From Rhodopseudomonas palustris (GTDB taxonomy: Bacteria > Pseudomonadota > Alphaproteobacteria > Rhizobiales > Xanthobacteraceae): a DNA stretch of 64,000 nt. Below the pieces are notes generated by a model. The model worked only from the letters and a program-made list of their open reading frames with translations, searched no databases and had not been told where the DNA came from. Made by a program: the position numbers and the translations under genes. The stretch lies in assembly GCF_007005445.1 (NCBI RefSeq), contig NZ_CP041387.1:2604001-2668000 (forward strand), given 5' to 3'. Of this stretch, positions 51,683-60,743 are shown piece by piece (positions within the stretch are counted from its first letter, which is position 1; each line of letters opens with the position of its first letter).

Positions 51683-53431
51683 ATGCACGTCGAGAACCTT
51701 GCGCATTTCGGCTCCGAAACTCGTTTTGAGGCCGACCTGGTCATTATCGGAGGCGGACCGGCGGGTCTCACGGTCGCGCGCGAATTGCGGGGCGCACCGC
51801 TACGCATCCTGATCGTCGAGAGCGGCCTGCTCGAGGAGGCCCCCGAGGCGAGCGAACTTTCGACGCTGGAAAGCGTCGGCGAGCCGAGCGGCCCACACCA
51901 GATCCGAAAGAGGATTGCGTTTCACGGCGCCAATTGCCGATCCTGGAGCCAGGAGCAGCAACCCTATGGCGTCCGCTGTCGCGCGCTCGGTGGCTCGACA
52001 CATGCATGGGCCGGGAAATCGGCTGCTTTCGATGGCATCGATTTTCGGGAGCGGGCGTGGGTCCCGCATTCCGGCTGGCCGATCGATAGAGCGAGCCTCG
52101 ATCCGTTTCTCGAACGCGCAGCCGACATTCTGAACCTCGGACCGAACCGCTACGACGATACTCTTTGGACTCTTCTCGGCATTTCTCCTCCCGAGCCCCA
52201 GTTCGTCGCCCACGGACTTCGGTCGTTCTTTTGGCAGTTCTCGCGATCCCGGATCGACCCGCTCGATATCATGCGGTTCGGCGCCGACTTTCTAAAGCTC
52301 GACGCAGACAACATTCGCGTTCTCCTCAACGCGACCGTGACGCGCCTGGATCTGAGCCAGGAGGGAGACGCGTTTCGCGGACTGGAGATCGCCACGACCG
52401 ATGGGCAGCGTCATACGGTGCACGCAAGAGCAGCCGTGGTGGCCGGCGGTGGTATCGAAAATGCGCGCCTTCTGCTCGCATCCAATACGATCCATCCCAA
52501 CGGGGTTGGAAATCGGCACGATCTGGTCGGACGCTTCTTGATGGATCATGCCGGGGCGCGGATAGCCAGGTTCGGGGAATCGAACGCGACCCAGGTGATG
52601 CGGCGTTTTGGATTTTACGGCCTCCGCAATCGCGGCCGGACCTCCATGTACATGCATGGCCTCGCGATCACCCCCGAGATTCAGGAGCGCGAGCAGCTTC
52701 TGAACTCCGCTATCTATTTCATGCCGGAACATGCCGCGGACGACCCTTGGGATGCGGTCAAGCGCCTGCTCACCGGCAGGAGCAAGAGACGGGTCACGGA
52801 TGCGATCAGGGCCATCGCCGGTGCCGGCCTGCTCGGCAAGGGCGCCGCCATGAAGCTGCTGTCGAGCGACCGGCTGCCGGTCGCCGCCAAGGACTGCATC
52901 GTCCAGACCGCCATTCGCTACATGCCAAACGTGGCGGCAGACGATTTCCTCAGTCGTGGCGTGCCCCACAAGGTGACGGACGTATGGATCGACGCCATAT
53001 CCGAGCAGCGGCCTGATCCGGACAGTCGTATCACCCTGTCAGAGACGACGGATAGGTTGGGCGTCCCGCTTCCGAGGGTCGACTGGAGAATCAACGCCGA
53101 CGAGCGCCGCACGATCATGCGGCTCGGCCACATCGTCGAGTCGGCCTTCGCGCAAGTGCAGTTCCCGAAGCCCATTCTCGAACCATGGGTCGCGGAAGGC
53201 GCGTTCAACGATGCCGTTATCATCGACATGGCTCACAGCATGGGCACGACCCGAATGTCGGCGTCGGCGCGATCGGGCGTGGTCGACGAACACTGCCAGG
53301 TGCACGGCGTCCGCGACCTTTACGTTGCCGGCAGTTCGATCTTTCCGACGAGTGGTCATGCCAATCCGACTCTTATGATCGTCGCCTTTGCGGTTCGTCT
53401 CGCCGATCGGATCCGACAAACCCTAGTATGA
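51683..53431 (+). CDS. GMC-family FAD oxidoreductase
   Basis: A 582-residue flavoprotein with the dinucleotide motif ADLVIIGGGPAGLTVAREL at the N-terminus, AVVAGGGIENARLLL near residue 255, and the C-terminal GMC landmarks MAHSMGTTRMS, VDEHCQVHGVRDLYVAGSSI and SGHANPTLM with the active-site His and Asn. GMC enzymes oxidise alcohols, often sugars or cholesterol-like compounds. In this locus it could oxidise a sugar residue. No signal peptide is visible. Its 3' end overlaps the convergent polymerase gene by nine bases. Confidence 0.85.
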   Translation: MHVENLAHFGSETRFEADLVIIGGGPAGLTVARELRGAPLRILIVESGLLEEAPEASELSTLESVGEPSGPHQIRKRIAFHGANCRSWSQEQQPYGVRCRALGGSTHAWAGKSAAFDGIDFRERAWVPHSGWPIDRASLDPFLERAADILNLGPNRYDDTLWTLLGISPPEPQFVAHGLRSFFWQFSRSRIDPLDIMRFGADFLKLDADNIRVLLNATVTRLDLSQEGDAFRGLEIATTDGQRHTVHARAAVVAGGGIENARLLLASNTIHPNGVGNRHDLVGRFLMDHAGARIARFGESNATQVMRRFGFYGLRNRGRTSMYMHGLAITPEIQEREQLLNSAIYFMPEHAADDPWDAVKRLLTGRSKRRVTDAIRAIAGAGLLGKGAAMKLLSSDRLPVAAKDCIVQTAIRYMPNVAADDFLSRGVPHKVTDVWIDAISEQRPDPDSRITLSETTDRLGVPLPRVDWRINADERRTIMRLGHIVESAFAQVQFPKPILEPWVAEGAFNDAVIIDMAHSMGTTRMSASARSGVVDEHCQVHGVRDLYVAGSSIFPTSGHANPTLMIVAFAVRLADRIRQTLV

Positions 53432-54868
53432 TGTGCGTCCCGCGGATCGTCTCGCCGCCGCGACAACGCCGAAGCCGGGTTCAAGCGCCAAACCGGTGTT
53501 CGCCCTCACTCGCGATAGCGCATCGCGCTTTGCACAGGCCAGGGCAGCAAAGATGAAGAACGGCAGCCCGAGGTCCGTCAGCGCACCCGCCAGAACCTGC
53601 GTCACCAGCATTGCCGCACACGTAACCTTGGCCGCCTTTCTGTATCCGTCATCTCGCGTGTCCACGCCGTTGTCGTCTCGCGCCAAGAAGACCGACAGGA
53701 AAAACCCGATAAACAGGACGCTTCCGACTACCCCAAGACTGGCAAGCACCGCAATCGGGAAGCTCGACGCTCGCATGCTCCCGTTGCCGACGCCAAATCC
53801 GAACGTGTCGACGAAGTTCTCGAGCCCTTGTCTATTCCACAGCGATCTCTCCACGCCCGACGAACTCGAGAGCTTGTTGAACACCAGTTCGTTGAGAATG
53901 TTCGCCACATAGCTCGACGCACGTTCGTCGGCGAGAATTCCCAGAATGATGAAGGCCACCACGAACGGCGCTCCGGCCAACAAGACCATCGATTCAGTTC
54001 GCAAGGCGCCGGAGACCGATGCGGAGACGATCTGGAAATAGAAGATGCCCAACACCGCGGCTAGCCCGATATAGGCCGTCGACGATTTCGACATCAGCAC
54101 CGCGCCGAGCGACAGCACAGCCAGCACGAGCGACAGCCGTCGGTAGACACCGCAAAGCCATAGCTGGAACGTGAAGGCAAAGAACGCGACCGTCATCGAT
54201 CCAAACGAGGACGCCTCGGTGAAGGAGCCGACCAGACGCTTCGACCCCGCAAGCTCCACTTCGGTCAAAAGCCCGTAGGAGGCGTTCCGGATGAACGACA
54301 GGATTTCAGTCGTGTTGGAATAATACGTGGCGAGGTCGAGGACTGCGAAGACAAGGTTGGCGGCGACGCACAGCATCGCGGCGCTCCCCAACTGAATTCT
54401 TCCCCGATAGGAGGTCGCGACCGCCAGAATTAGAGCAAAACAGACGAGGTCTCCGACGAGATAGACCGACTGCGTGAAATTCGACGTCGCGGGCTGAAGG
54501 ACCACCATGTAGCCGGTCGTTCGCACCGGATAGACGAACGTCTCCCCGGCAAACAACCTCGGCATGAAATAGGCCGAGACCAAACAGTCCACCACGATCA
54601 GGGCCAGCCAGAATCCGGGTGTTCCTATCGCCACGGACTCGGCCACCCGCCCCCGGCAAGCCGGCTCAGACAGAAGCCGGATCGTCAGAAACCCCAACAG
54701 CAGATGCGACGGCGTTACGTTGGTGCCTCCCAGGCTCGGAAGCGTGAAGGCCGCTGCCGCGCCGAGAAGGATCGAGCATACGAATGCGTGAATGATGAAC
54801 GATACCGGCCTGAAGAGGCTGATCACGCCGAGCGCCAGCGTGATCATTCCGATGACTTCGATCGTCAT
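53423..54868 (-). CDS. Wzy-like polysaccharide polymerase
   Basis: A 481-residue integral membrane protein with about 11-12 hydrophobic spans and a large loop in the middle (about 330-365, ANILNELVFNKLSSSSGVER then LWNRQGLENFVDTFGFGVG). The arrangement is that of O-antigen ligase/polymerase (Wzy/WaaL) proteins, whose sequence is otherwise poorly conserved. Together with the Wzx-like flippase further right it suggests a Wzx/Wzy-dependent polysaccharide. Convergent with the GMC oxidoreductase gene and overlapping its end. Confidence 0.78.
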   Translation of the reverse strand: MTIEVIGMITLALGVISLFRPVSFIIHAFVCSILLGAAAAFTLPSLGGTNVTPSHLLLGFLTIRLLSEPACRGRVAESVAIGTPGFWLALIVVDCLVSAYFMPRLFAGETFVYPVRTTGYMVVLQPATSNFTQSVYLVGDLVCFALILAVATSYRGRIQLGSAAMLCVAANLVFAVLDLATYYSNTTEILSFIRNASYGLLTEVELAGSKRLVGSFTEASSFGSMTVAFFAFTFQLWLCGVYRRLSLVLAVLSLGAVLMSKSSTAYIGLAAVLGIFYFQIVSASVSGALRTESMVLLAGAPFVVAFIILGILADERASSYVANILNELVFNKLSSSSGVERSLWNRQGLENFVDTFGFGVGNGSMRASSFPIAVLASLGVVGSVLFIGFFLSVFLARDDNGVDTRDDGYRKAAKVTCAAMLVTQVLAGALTDLGLPFFIFAALACAKRDALSRVRANTGLALEPGFGVVAAARRSAGRTSY

Positions 54869-55347
54869 GCTGCTGCCCCGGAGCCTTTCTCTTGCCGCCC
54901 GCGGCCGGAGCTCATCGACGCCTCAGGCCGAACCGAAGTTTCTCGCTTTGCTCAAATCTGTCAACGTCTCCTTCAAACCAGCGATGTCCGTCGCGGCCTC
55001 GCGCCGCGTCCCCCCTCGCCGCTGATCGAACCGCCGTCCCGGCGCGGCACTTGACCACGTACGCGAATGGCGCCGTCCCGGCTAGGCTATCCGGAAGCGA
55101 CAAGTAGCGCAGACCACCGTCGTTTTCGAATATTAGGACCAACGTACCGCCTACTCATCCGCGTCCGCATCGCCGGGCTGGTAGACGCCGTTGTACCCAC
55201 TTCATTGGGAAGCCCGTGAATTTACCATTGTGCCAGACAAGCAAAGCCCGGCATTCTGATTGCCCCTACAGTTGTCTTGACACTATCTGCCGCCATCGGC
55301 AGATCGCTAGTGGGGCCAGGACACGAGACGCCTGGAGATCGTATTAG
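54869..55347. other. Divergent intergenic region before the glycosyltransferase operon
   Basis: About 480 bases without a gene between the polymerase gene (minus) and the first glycosyltransferase (plus). It holds a TTGACA word at 55277-55282 and an 8-bp inverted repeat at 55285-55304. Probably contains both promoters. Confidence 0.45.
55285..55304. promoter_or_regulatory. Inverted repeat upstream of glycosyltransferase operon
   Basis: ATCTGCCG and CGGCAGAT are perfect arms around CCAT, 43 bases before the GTG start and next to a TTGACA box. Imperfect outer complementarity (GCCCC on the left, GGGGC on the right) could extend it. It could be an operator overlapping the promoter or a leader hairpin. 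Confidence 0.4.
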
Positions 55348-56448
55348 GTGAGCCCATTGTCCTTTCGTCGGCTGACGATCAACGGGAAATTCCTGACAGC
55401 GCGACCTACCGGTGTCCACAGGGTCGCCGATCAGCTCATTCGCCAGATCGTGTCGAACCGGGACGCCCTGGACGGTGTATTTCGGTCTCCCCCCACGATC
55501 CTCGCCCCCAAATCCGCACCAGACGGGACACAAGGCGTTCACGTCGAGCGCTGTGGCCGCTTGAGCGGGCAGCTATGGGAGCAGATGGACCTGCCGCGGG
55601 CCGCACAGCCAGATCTGCTGCTCAACCTGTGCAATCTGGGACCTGTCGCGCTCGGCAACGCGATCACCATGATCCATGATGCACAGGTCTTCATCACGCC
55701 GCAGTCCTATTCGTTCGCCTTTCGAACATGGTACAAGGCCGTCCTGCCTTTGATCGGACGAAGACATCGCCGTATTCTGACGGTGTCCCGTTTCTCGGCC
55801 GAACAATTGGTGCGCGCCGGCGTTGCGGCCGCTGACCGCATCTCCGTCGTTCACAACGGGGTCGATCACGTCCTGCACTATCCGCGGACGCCGGAGATCG
55901 TCGATCGGCTTTCCCTCGAACGGCAACGCTTCGTCGTCGCGCTGTCCTCCATTCAAGCGCACAAGAACATCAAGATCCTGCTCGATGCTTTTTCCGGCCC
56001 GGAGCTCGGCGACATCAAGCTCGTCTTGTTCGGCGGACACGATCGACGCGACTTCGAGAGGTTATCCCTGAACGTTCCTGCCAATGTGGTCTTCGCAGGC
56101 CCCGTGACCGACAGTGAACTGCGGTCGCTTCTTGAAGCCGCGCTGTGTGTGGCTTTTCCGTCCACCACGGAAGGATTTGGCCTTCCTCCGCTGGAGGGAA
56201 TGGCTCTGGGCTGTCCGGCAATCGTAGCTCCCTGCGGTGCGCTTCCCGAGGTCGCCGGGCGAGGAGCGATCTACGCTGCGGCCGACAGCCCCGGAGAATG
56301 GGTCGAAGCGATCAGATCGCTCGCGGCTTCACAGCAATTCTGGCGCGAGCGCTCGGCCGAGGGCGTGGCGCAGGCGGCGAATTTCACATGGCGGAAAGCA
56401 GGTACGGATCTCTGCGATGTCATTCGACTCGTCGCCGAAGGCAGATAG
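55348..56448 (+). CDS. Glycosyltransferase family 1/4 (GT-B)
   Basis: A 366-residue retaining GT-B glycosyltransferase. The acceptor half includes LTVSRFSAEQLVRAGV and VVHNGVDH; the donor half has the E-x7-E region PSTTEGFGLPPLEGMALGCP and GGHDRRDFE. It resembles mannosyltransferases of exopolysaccharide loci, and GDP-mannose is supplied by the genes near 20 kb. The GTG start follows GGAG. The next gene begins 22 bases after its stop. Confidence 0.88.
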   Translation: MSPLSFRRLTINGKFLTARPTGVHRVADQLIRQIVSNRDALDGVFRSPPTILAPKSAPDGTQGVHVERCGRLSGQLWEQMDLPRAAQPDLLLNLCNLGPVALGNAITMIHDAQVFITPQSYSFAFRTWYKAVLPLIGRRHRRILTVSRFSAEQLVRAGVAAADRISVVHNGVDHVLHYPRTPEIVDRLSLERQRFVVALSSIQAHKNIKILLDAFSGPELGDIKLVLFGGHDRRDFERLSLNVPANVVFAGPVTDSELRSLLEAALCVAFPSTTEGFGLPPLEGMALGCPAIVAPCGALPEVAGRGAIYAAADSPGEWVEAIRSLAASQQFWRERSAEGVAQAANFTWRKAGTDLCDVIRLVAEGR

Positions 56449-56470
56449 CGAAAGCCGAGTTGGAGGGCGA

Positions 56471-57361
56471 ATGGGGGCAAGCAGAATTGCGGTGGTCGTC
56501 GCCAGCACCGGCCGGCCCGAGGAACTCGGGCGCTGGAGGGACCACATTCTCCGGCAGACTCTCCAGCCCAGCCGGTTCGTCTTCGCGGTCGTGAAGCCGT
56601 CCGATCTTCCGCCCGCGGAATCGCTTCTTCCCTTCGCCGAGATTCTCTATTGCAGTCCAGGACTGCCCGTGCAGCGCAATGCTGCGCTGGAGCTGCTTCT
56701 CGGTTCGGCGGACATCATCGCGTTCTTCGACGACGATTACGTACCGTCGGCCTACTGCATCGAGGGAATCGAGCACTTCTTCCGGCAGCATCCTGCGGTG
56801 GTGGCCGTGAATGGACTTCTTCTGGCGGACGGGATCAACAGCGCCGGAATTCCTTATGAAGAGGCCATCTCACTTGTCGACGCCAACGATCGCAACGGCA
56901 TGCCCGAGGCGAAGGTGGTCTGTTCGCTCGATGGGCTGTACGGCTGCAATATGGTGTATCGCAGCACTGCAATCGGCGCCGAGCGTTTCGACGAGAACCT
57001 GCCGCTCTACGCCTGGCAGGAGGATATCGACTTTGCCGCGCGTGTCGGCCGCCGAGGGAGCCTCGCCTTGACGACGGCATTCGCCGGGGTTCACCAAGGT
57101 GTCAAAGCCGCACGTCTGGCGGGGGTTCGCCTGGGGTACTCGCAGATCGTCAACCCCGTGTACCTGATGAAGAAGGGAACGCTGTCGATCAGAGCCGGCA
57201 TCCGGCTGATCGCGCGCAATCTGCTGATGAACCATGCCCGCGCCTTCAAGCCCGAGCCGTGGATCGATCGTAGAGGACGCTGCAAGGGAAACTGGATCGG
57301 GATCCTCGACTTGGTGATCGGACGTGATCACCCGAAGAACATCCTGTCCATTCGCCAGTGA
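56471..57361 (+). CDS. Glycosyltransferase family 2 (GT-A)
   Basis: A 296-residue inverting GT-A enzyme: AVVVASTGRPEEL at the N-terminus, the DxD-type motif IAFFDDDYVPSAY near residue 88, GCNMVYRSTA and AWQEDIDFAARVG as the acceptor-side acidic motif. GGAGGG is just before ATG 56471, which is preferred to an upstream ATG inside the previous gene. Second gene of the small operon with the GT-B enzyme; convergent with the flippase gene. Confidence 0.87.
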   Translation: MGASRIAVVVASTGRPEELGRWRDHILRQTLQPSRFVFAVVKPSDLPPAESLLPFAEILYCSPGLPVQRNAALELLLGSADIIAFFDDDYVPSAYCIEGIEHFFRQHPAVVAVNGLLLADGINSAGIPYEEAISLVDANDRNGMPEAKVVCSLDGLYGCNMVYRSTAIGAERFDENLPLYAWQEDIDFAARVGRRGSLALTTAFAGVHQGVKAARLAGVRLGYSQIVNPVYLMKKGTLSIRAGIRLIARNLLMNHARAFKPEPWIDRRGRCKGNWIGILDLVIGRDHPKNILSIRQ

Positions 57362-57451
57362 CCACCCATAGTTCGGTCTATGCCTCCGGCGCGACCGAGG
57401 CAGCAACGGTGATGTCCGAGGCGATCCTATCGGTCGCAGCTTTCGAACGTG

Positions 57452-58954
57452 CTACTTGATCGCACGCCTCGCCAACGATCGAAGGAGACCCAAGATCTTC
57501 GCTTCGGCGCCTGCTGGGCGCCCGGCGACAAGCCAGAGCGCCAGGACGGCACCGGCATAGATGGCCCCGGCCAACACGACGACTCCCATCAGCTTCGCAG
57601 CCATCAGGACGATTTGCGGCTCGTGTTCCAGGTCACGAATGAGCGGATAAACCGCCGCCGCCATCAATCCCCCCGCAACCATCGAGCGCCAATGCTCCGC
57701 GAGCTGCCGCCACACGGCCCAGCCGATCTTCTGTTGAACTGCCCGCATGGAAACCGCCGTCACGAATATCGCGATCACCATTCTCATCGCAACGGCCCCT
57801 TCCATCCCGAACAGCCAGATCGCGACCAGCAGTATCGGGATCTTGAAGAGCAATTCCGACAGCGCGATCGGAAACAGCTCCTGAGTGCGATTCAGCGACA
57901 TCAACAGCGGCGACAGCGGCGCAACGAAGAGTGAGGGAATAATCGACAATGCCATGAACGCGACGATCGGCGAGATCACGATCCACTGCTCGCCCAACAC
58001 CAGGCGGATCAACGGATCCGCCGTCAATGCAAGTCCAATCAGAACCGGAAGGCCGACGCAGACGATCATTGCTGCGCTCGCTCGATATGCATCCTTCACT
58101 CGATCCATGTTGTCGCGGATCAGCGAAAACGCCACGGTGAGCGGATTGAGAAGCTGAATGATGATCACCTGGGTCGGCAACGACGCCAGGTTCGACGCCA
58201 TGGAGAACCGGCCGAGATCTTGACGGCTCACCATCCGCCCCAGCATCAACTGATCGATCTGCCAGTTCATGGCGCCGACCAGTTGATTGATCGTGGACCA
58301 CCGCACGAAAGCCGAAAACTCGCTCCATTCCGCCAGCGACAACCGCGGCTTGTACGGAAACGCGATGTGGCTGGCGACAGCCATTGTGAGCGGCGTCGCG
58401 ATCGTCCCCACGGCGATCGCCCAATACGAGCCTGTGCACCAGGCAATCGCCACCGACAAAACGAGCGACGTCAGCTTGCCCGTCGCCTCGAGAACGACGA
58501 TCGGCCGATAGTCCATGCGACGGGTGAACTCGGTGATCCGGGGGCTTCCCAGACTCCGGACCGCCGGCGCCACGCCGAGCGCAGAGATGAGCCATACGAG
58601 CCTTTCATCCCGATACAGCTCGGCGATCGGCCACGACAGCGCGATCACGACCGCCATCAACACGCAAGACCTGAGCAGTCCCACGGTGAAGGCGGTGTCG
58701 TAGTGTCGCTTGGTCGGGTTCATCACCCTGACGAGCGCCACGCTGATCGGGATTTCCATGACCGCTTCGACGATGAAGATCACGGACATCGCAATCGCGA
58801 TGATGCCGAAGTCGGTCGGCGTCAGAAGTCGCCCCAGAAGACTTAAGGTGATCAGATCGATGCACTTGGTGATCAGACGCGAGGCCACCAGCAGACCGGC
58901 ACTCGCAGCGGTTCGCGCACCGACCGGCGCGTCAGAGTTAATCTCGGACCCCAT
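57452..58954 (-). CDS. Wzx-like oligosaccharide flippase
   Basis: A 500-residue membrane protein with about 12-14 hydrophobic spans, of the MOP/PST exporter group that flips lipid-linked repeat units. Features: ASRLITKCIDLITLSLLGRL and TPTDFGIIAIAMSVIFIVEA at the N-terminus, and NWQIDQLMLGRMVSRQDLGR, typical of RfbX/Wzx proteins. ATG 58954 is chosen; a longer frame upstream reads arginine-rich, noncoding-like sequence. Downstream of the acyltransferase gene on the same strand after 145 bases. Confidence 0.87.
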   Translation of the reverse strand: MGSEINSDAPVGARTAASAGLLVASRLITKCIDLITLSLLGRLLTPTDFGIIAIAMSVIFIVEAVMEIPISVALVRVMNPTKRHYDTAFTVGLLRSCVLMAVVIALSWPIAELYRDERLVWLISALGVAPAVRSLGSPRITEFTRRMDYRPIVVLEATGKLTSLVLSVAIAWCTGSYWAIAVGTIATPLTMAVASHIAFPYKPRLSLAEWSEFSAFVRWSTINQLVGAMNWQIDQLMLGRMVSRQDLGRFSMASNLASLPTQVIIIQLLNPLTVAFSLIRDNMDRVKDAYRASAAMIVCVGLPVLIGLALTADPLIRLVLGEQWIVISPIVAFMALSIIPSLFVAPLSPLLMSLNRTQELFPIALSELLFKIPILLVAIWLFGMEGAVAMRMVIAIFVTAVSMRAVQQKIGWAVWRQLAEHWRSMVAGGLMAAAVYPLIRDLEHEPQIVLMAAKLMGVVVLAGAIYAGAVLALWLVAGRPAGAEAKILGLLRSLARRAIK

Positions 58955-59099
58955 CACCCACCAGACATCAAGCCCGCGACGCGCCGCCGGCAAACGGGGG
59001 GCGCATCCATCATCGCGCCGCGAACGCGCCGCGTCACGATCACACAGCCTCGCCAAGGGGCAAACCGGACGGAACGGCGCCCTCTCCCGGCCATCGGCG

Positions 59100-60236
59100 T
59101 CACGACCGCAATTCCCCCACCGGACGCTCCCTGTGAGCCGGCCCAGCCACAAACGGCTTGACGGCCCGGCTCAGAGGTCGCTCGACAACCGCCCAGCCGA
59201 CAACGCCGGACGCGACGACCAGGACGGTCAGGATCACGACATTGAGGTCGAACGGCAAGGTTCCGAAGCCGAGGCGGGACATCATGAAGCCCCAGATCGG
59301 CAGGGCGAACACCTGAAACAGGTAGATTGAATACGACGCGTCGCCCAACACCGCAGCCAGTCGCCGCGCTCGCCCCTGGCCCAAATCGAGGTTGGTCGCG
59401 GCGACGACGATCCCCGCTGCCGGGATTCCCCAAAGAGCGAACCGGCCAGCGCCCTGCTCGTCAGGCGTCCAATGGACAGTCGCCAACAGAACAGCCAACG
59501 ACACCGCCGCCACCATCCAGGCGGCCTGAGCCGACAGCCGGCCTCCGCTGAGCCTCCAATAGGCGATCCCGATCCCCAGGAGAAACTCCAGCAGCAGCCA
59601 ACTCGTGACGAACTTCGCCCAAGGCAGCGCCGGAGACAAGACCACACCGAGACCGACCAGAACAGTGAACGCCGTGATCAGCGATCGTAGCGCCAGCGCG
59701 CGCGGAAACATCAGCAGCAGACCGAAGACGAGATAGAAGAACATCTCGTAATTGAGCGTCCACCCCACGCCGATGACAGGAGACAGCTCCCGTCCGGGAG
59801 CTGGAATTGGCAGGAACAGGTACGAGCCGACGATCCACGCCGGGTCCGCCGCCGCATAATGCGTCGTGAACACTCCCGGCGAGAGGACCGTGACCGCCAC
59901 CGCTACAGTGGTCAGCAACCAATACAGCGGCACTATTCTGGCGATACGCTTTCTGAAGAACCCGGACACCGCCCCCGGCCGGGCGAAATCGTTCCGATGC
60001 ACGTACAGCATCACGAAGCCGGAGATCACGAAGAACAGATCGACTCCCGCATCGCCTACCCTGACTTGACCAGAACTTTCGCCAAACAGGTGCGAGCCAG
60101 CTATCCCCTCCGGGAAAATGTAGCCGATCCTCGTCGTCGCGTGGGTGAACACCACGGCGGTCGCCGCGAATGCGCGAAGCAGTTGAATCGCGTCGATCCG
60201 CCCTCTGTTGACATTTACATCAACAGACGCCGTCAC
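59100..60236 (-). CDS. Acyltransferase-3 family membrane protein
   Basis: A 378-residue polytopic acyltransferase-3 protein with the opening IDAIQLLRAFAATAVVFTHA (conserved His), then VDLFFVISGFVMLYVHRNDF and FFRKRIARIVPLYW, the classic OafA/ExoZ signature; about ten spans. It probably adds an acetyl or other acyl group to the polysaccharide. GTG 60236, with AGGAGG just upstream, is preferred to ATG 60278. A weak copy of the shared palindrome lies inside its first codons. Confidence 0.87.
   Translation of the reverse strand: MTASVDVNVNRGRIDAIQLLRAFAATAVVFTHATTRIGYIFPEGIAGSHLFGESSGQVRVGDAGVDLFFVISGFVMLYVHRNDFARPGAVSGFFRKRIARIVPLYWLLTTVAVAVTVLSPGVFTTHYAAADPAWIVGSYLFLPIPAPGRELSPVIGVGWTLNYEMFFYLVFGLLLMFPRALALRSLITAFTVLVGLGVVLSPALPWAKFVTSWLLLEFLLGIGIAYWRLSGGRLSAQAAWMVAAVSLAVLLATVHWTPDEQGAGRFALWGIPAAGIVVAATNLDLGQGRARRLAAVLGDASYSIYLFQVFALPIWGFMMSRLGFGTLPFDLNVVILTVLVVASGVVGWAVVERPLSRAVKPFVAGPAHRERPVGELRS
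60204..60227. promoter_or_regulatory. Weak copy of the shared palindrome (site 5)
   Basis: TTGACATTTACATCAA with outer TCTG/CAGA arms matches the TTGAC-N6-GTCAA core except for one base. It overlaps codons near the start of the acyltransferase gene, so it may be a coincidence of coding sequence; kept as a weak candidate. Confidence 0.3.
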
Positions 60237-60743
60237 CCCCGCCTCCTCTCGGGACAGACACCCATGATCACACCGCATCCTTCCGGCTGCTCACAAGACG
60301 ACGCTGGCTTCTCTCCATGACTCCATGCTGATCTTGTTCAGCCCCTTCCGCAACAAGCATCTCGGCGAATGACCGCGAGATTTCGCCAGATATGACGGCC
60401 TGTTGCGCGCTACGCCCGCACCTTTCAGGCGAACGCGCACAAGGGCGATCGGTGGTGCGGGCCGACCGCTACGGCGCGGCAATGTCCCCGGCACTGACGA
60501 CCGGACAGCTCCATCGTTTGTCGCCCCGAACAGAGACGCCGTCCTCCAAGCAGCGGAGGGGTGTTGACCAGATTGGGTAAAGACGGTTTGCTTGCTGATC
60601 ACGCGCTTCCGTTACAGCACTGCGCGCCGACGAACCGGATCACCGATTCAGTATGTTTGGTTCGATCACTTGCTGATCGCCCATTGCTTCGGTACTTACA
60701 ACGGATAAACTTCGGACTAAATGCAACGAATTGGGGTCCTCGA
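60237..60743. other. Divergent intergenic region
   Basis: About 500 bases between the acyltransferase gene (minus) and the DegT-type aminotransferase gene (plus). The right part (60640-60730) is A/T-richer and likely holds a promoter. No gene or clear repeat seen. Confidence 0.45.

Noticed and set aside
55277..55304. TTGACA next to an inverted repeat as a sixth copy of the shared palindrome
   Set aside because: The TTGAC half has no GTCAA partner at the right spacing; the nearby inverted repeat is a different sequence.
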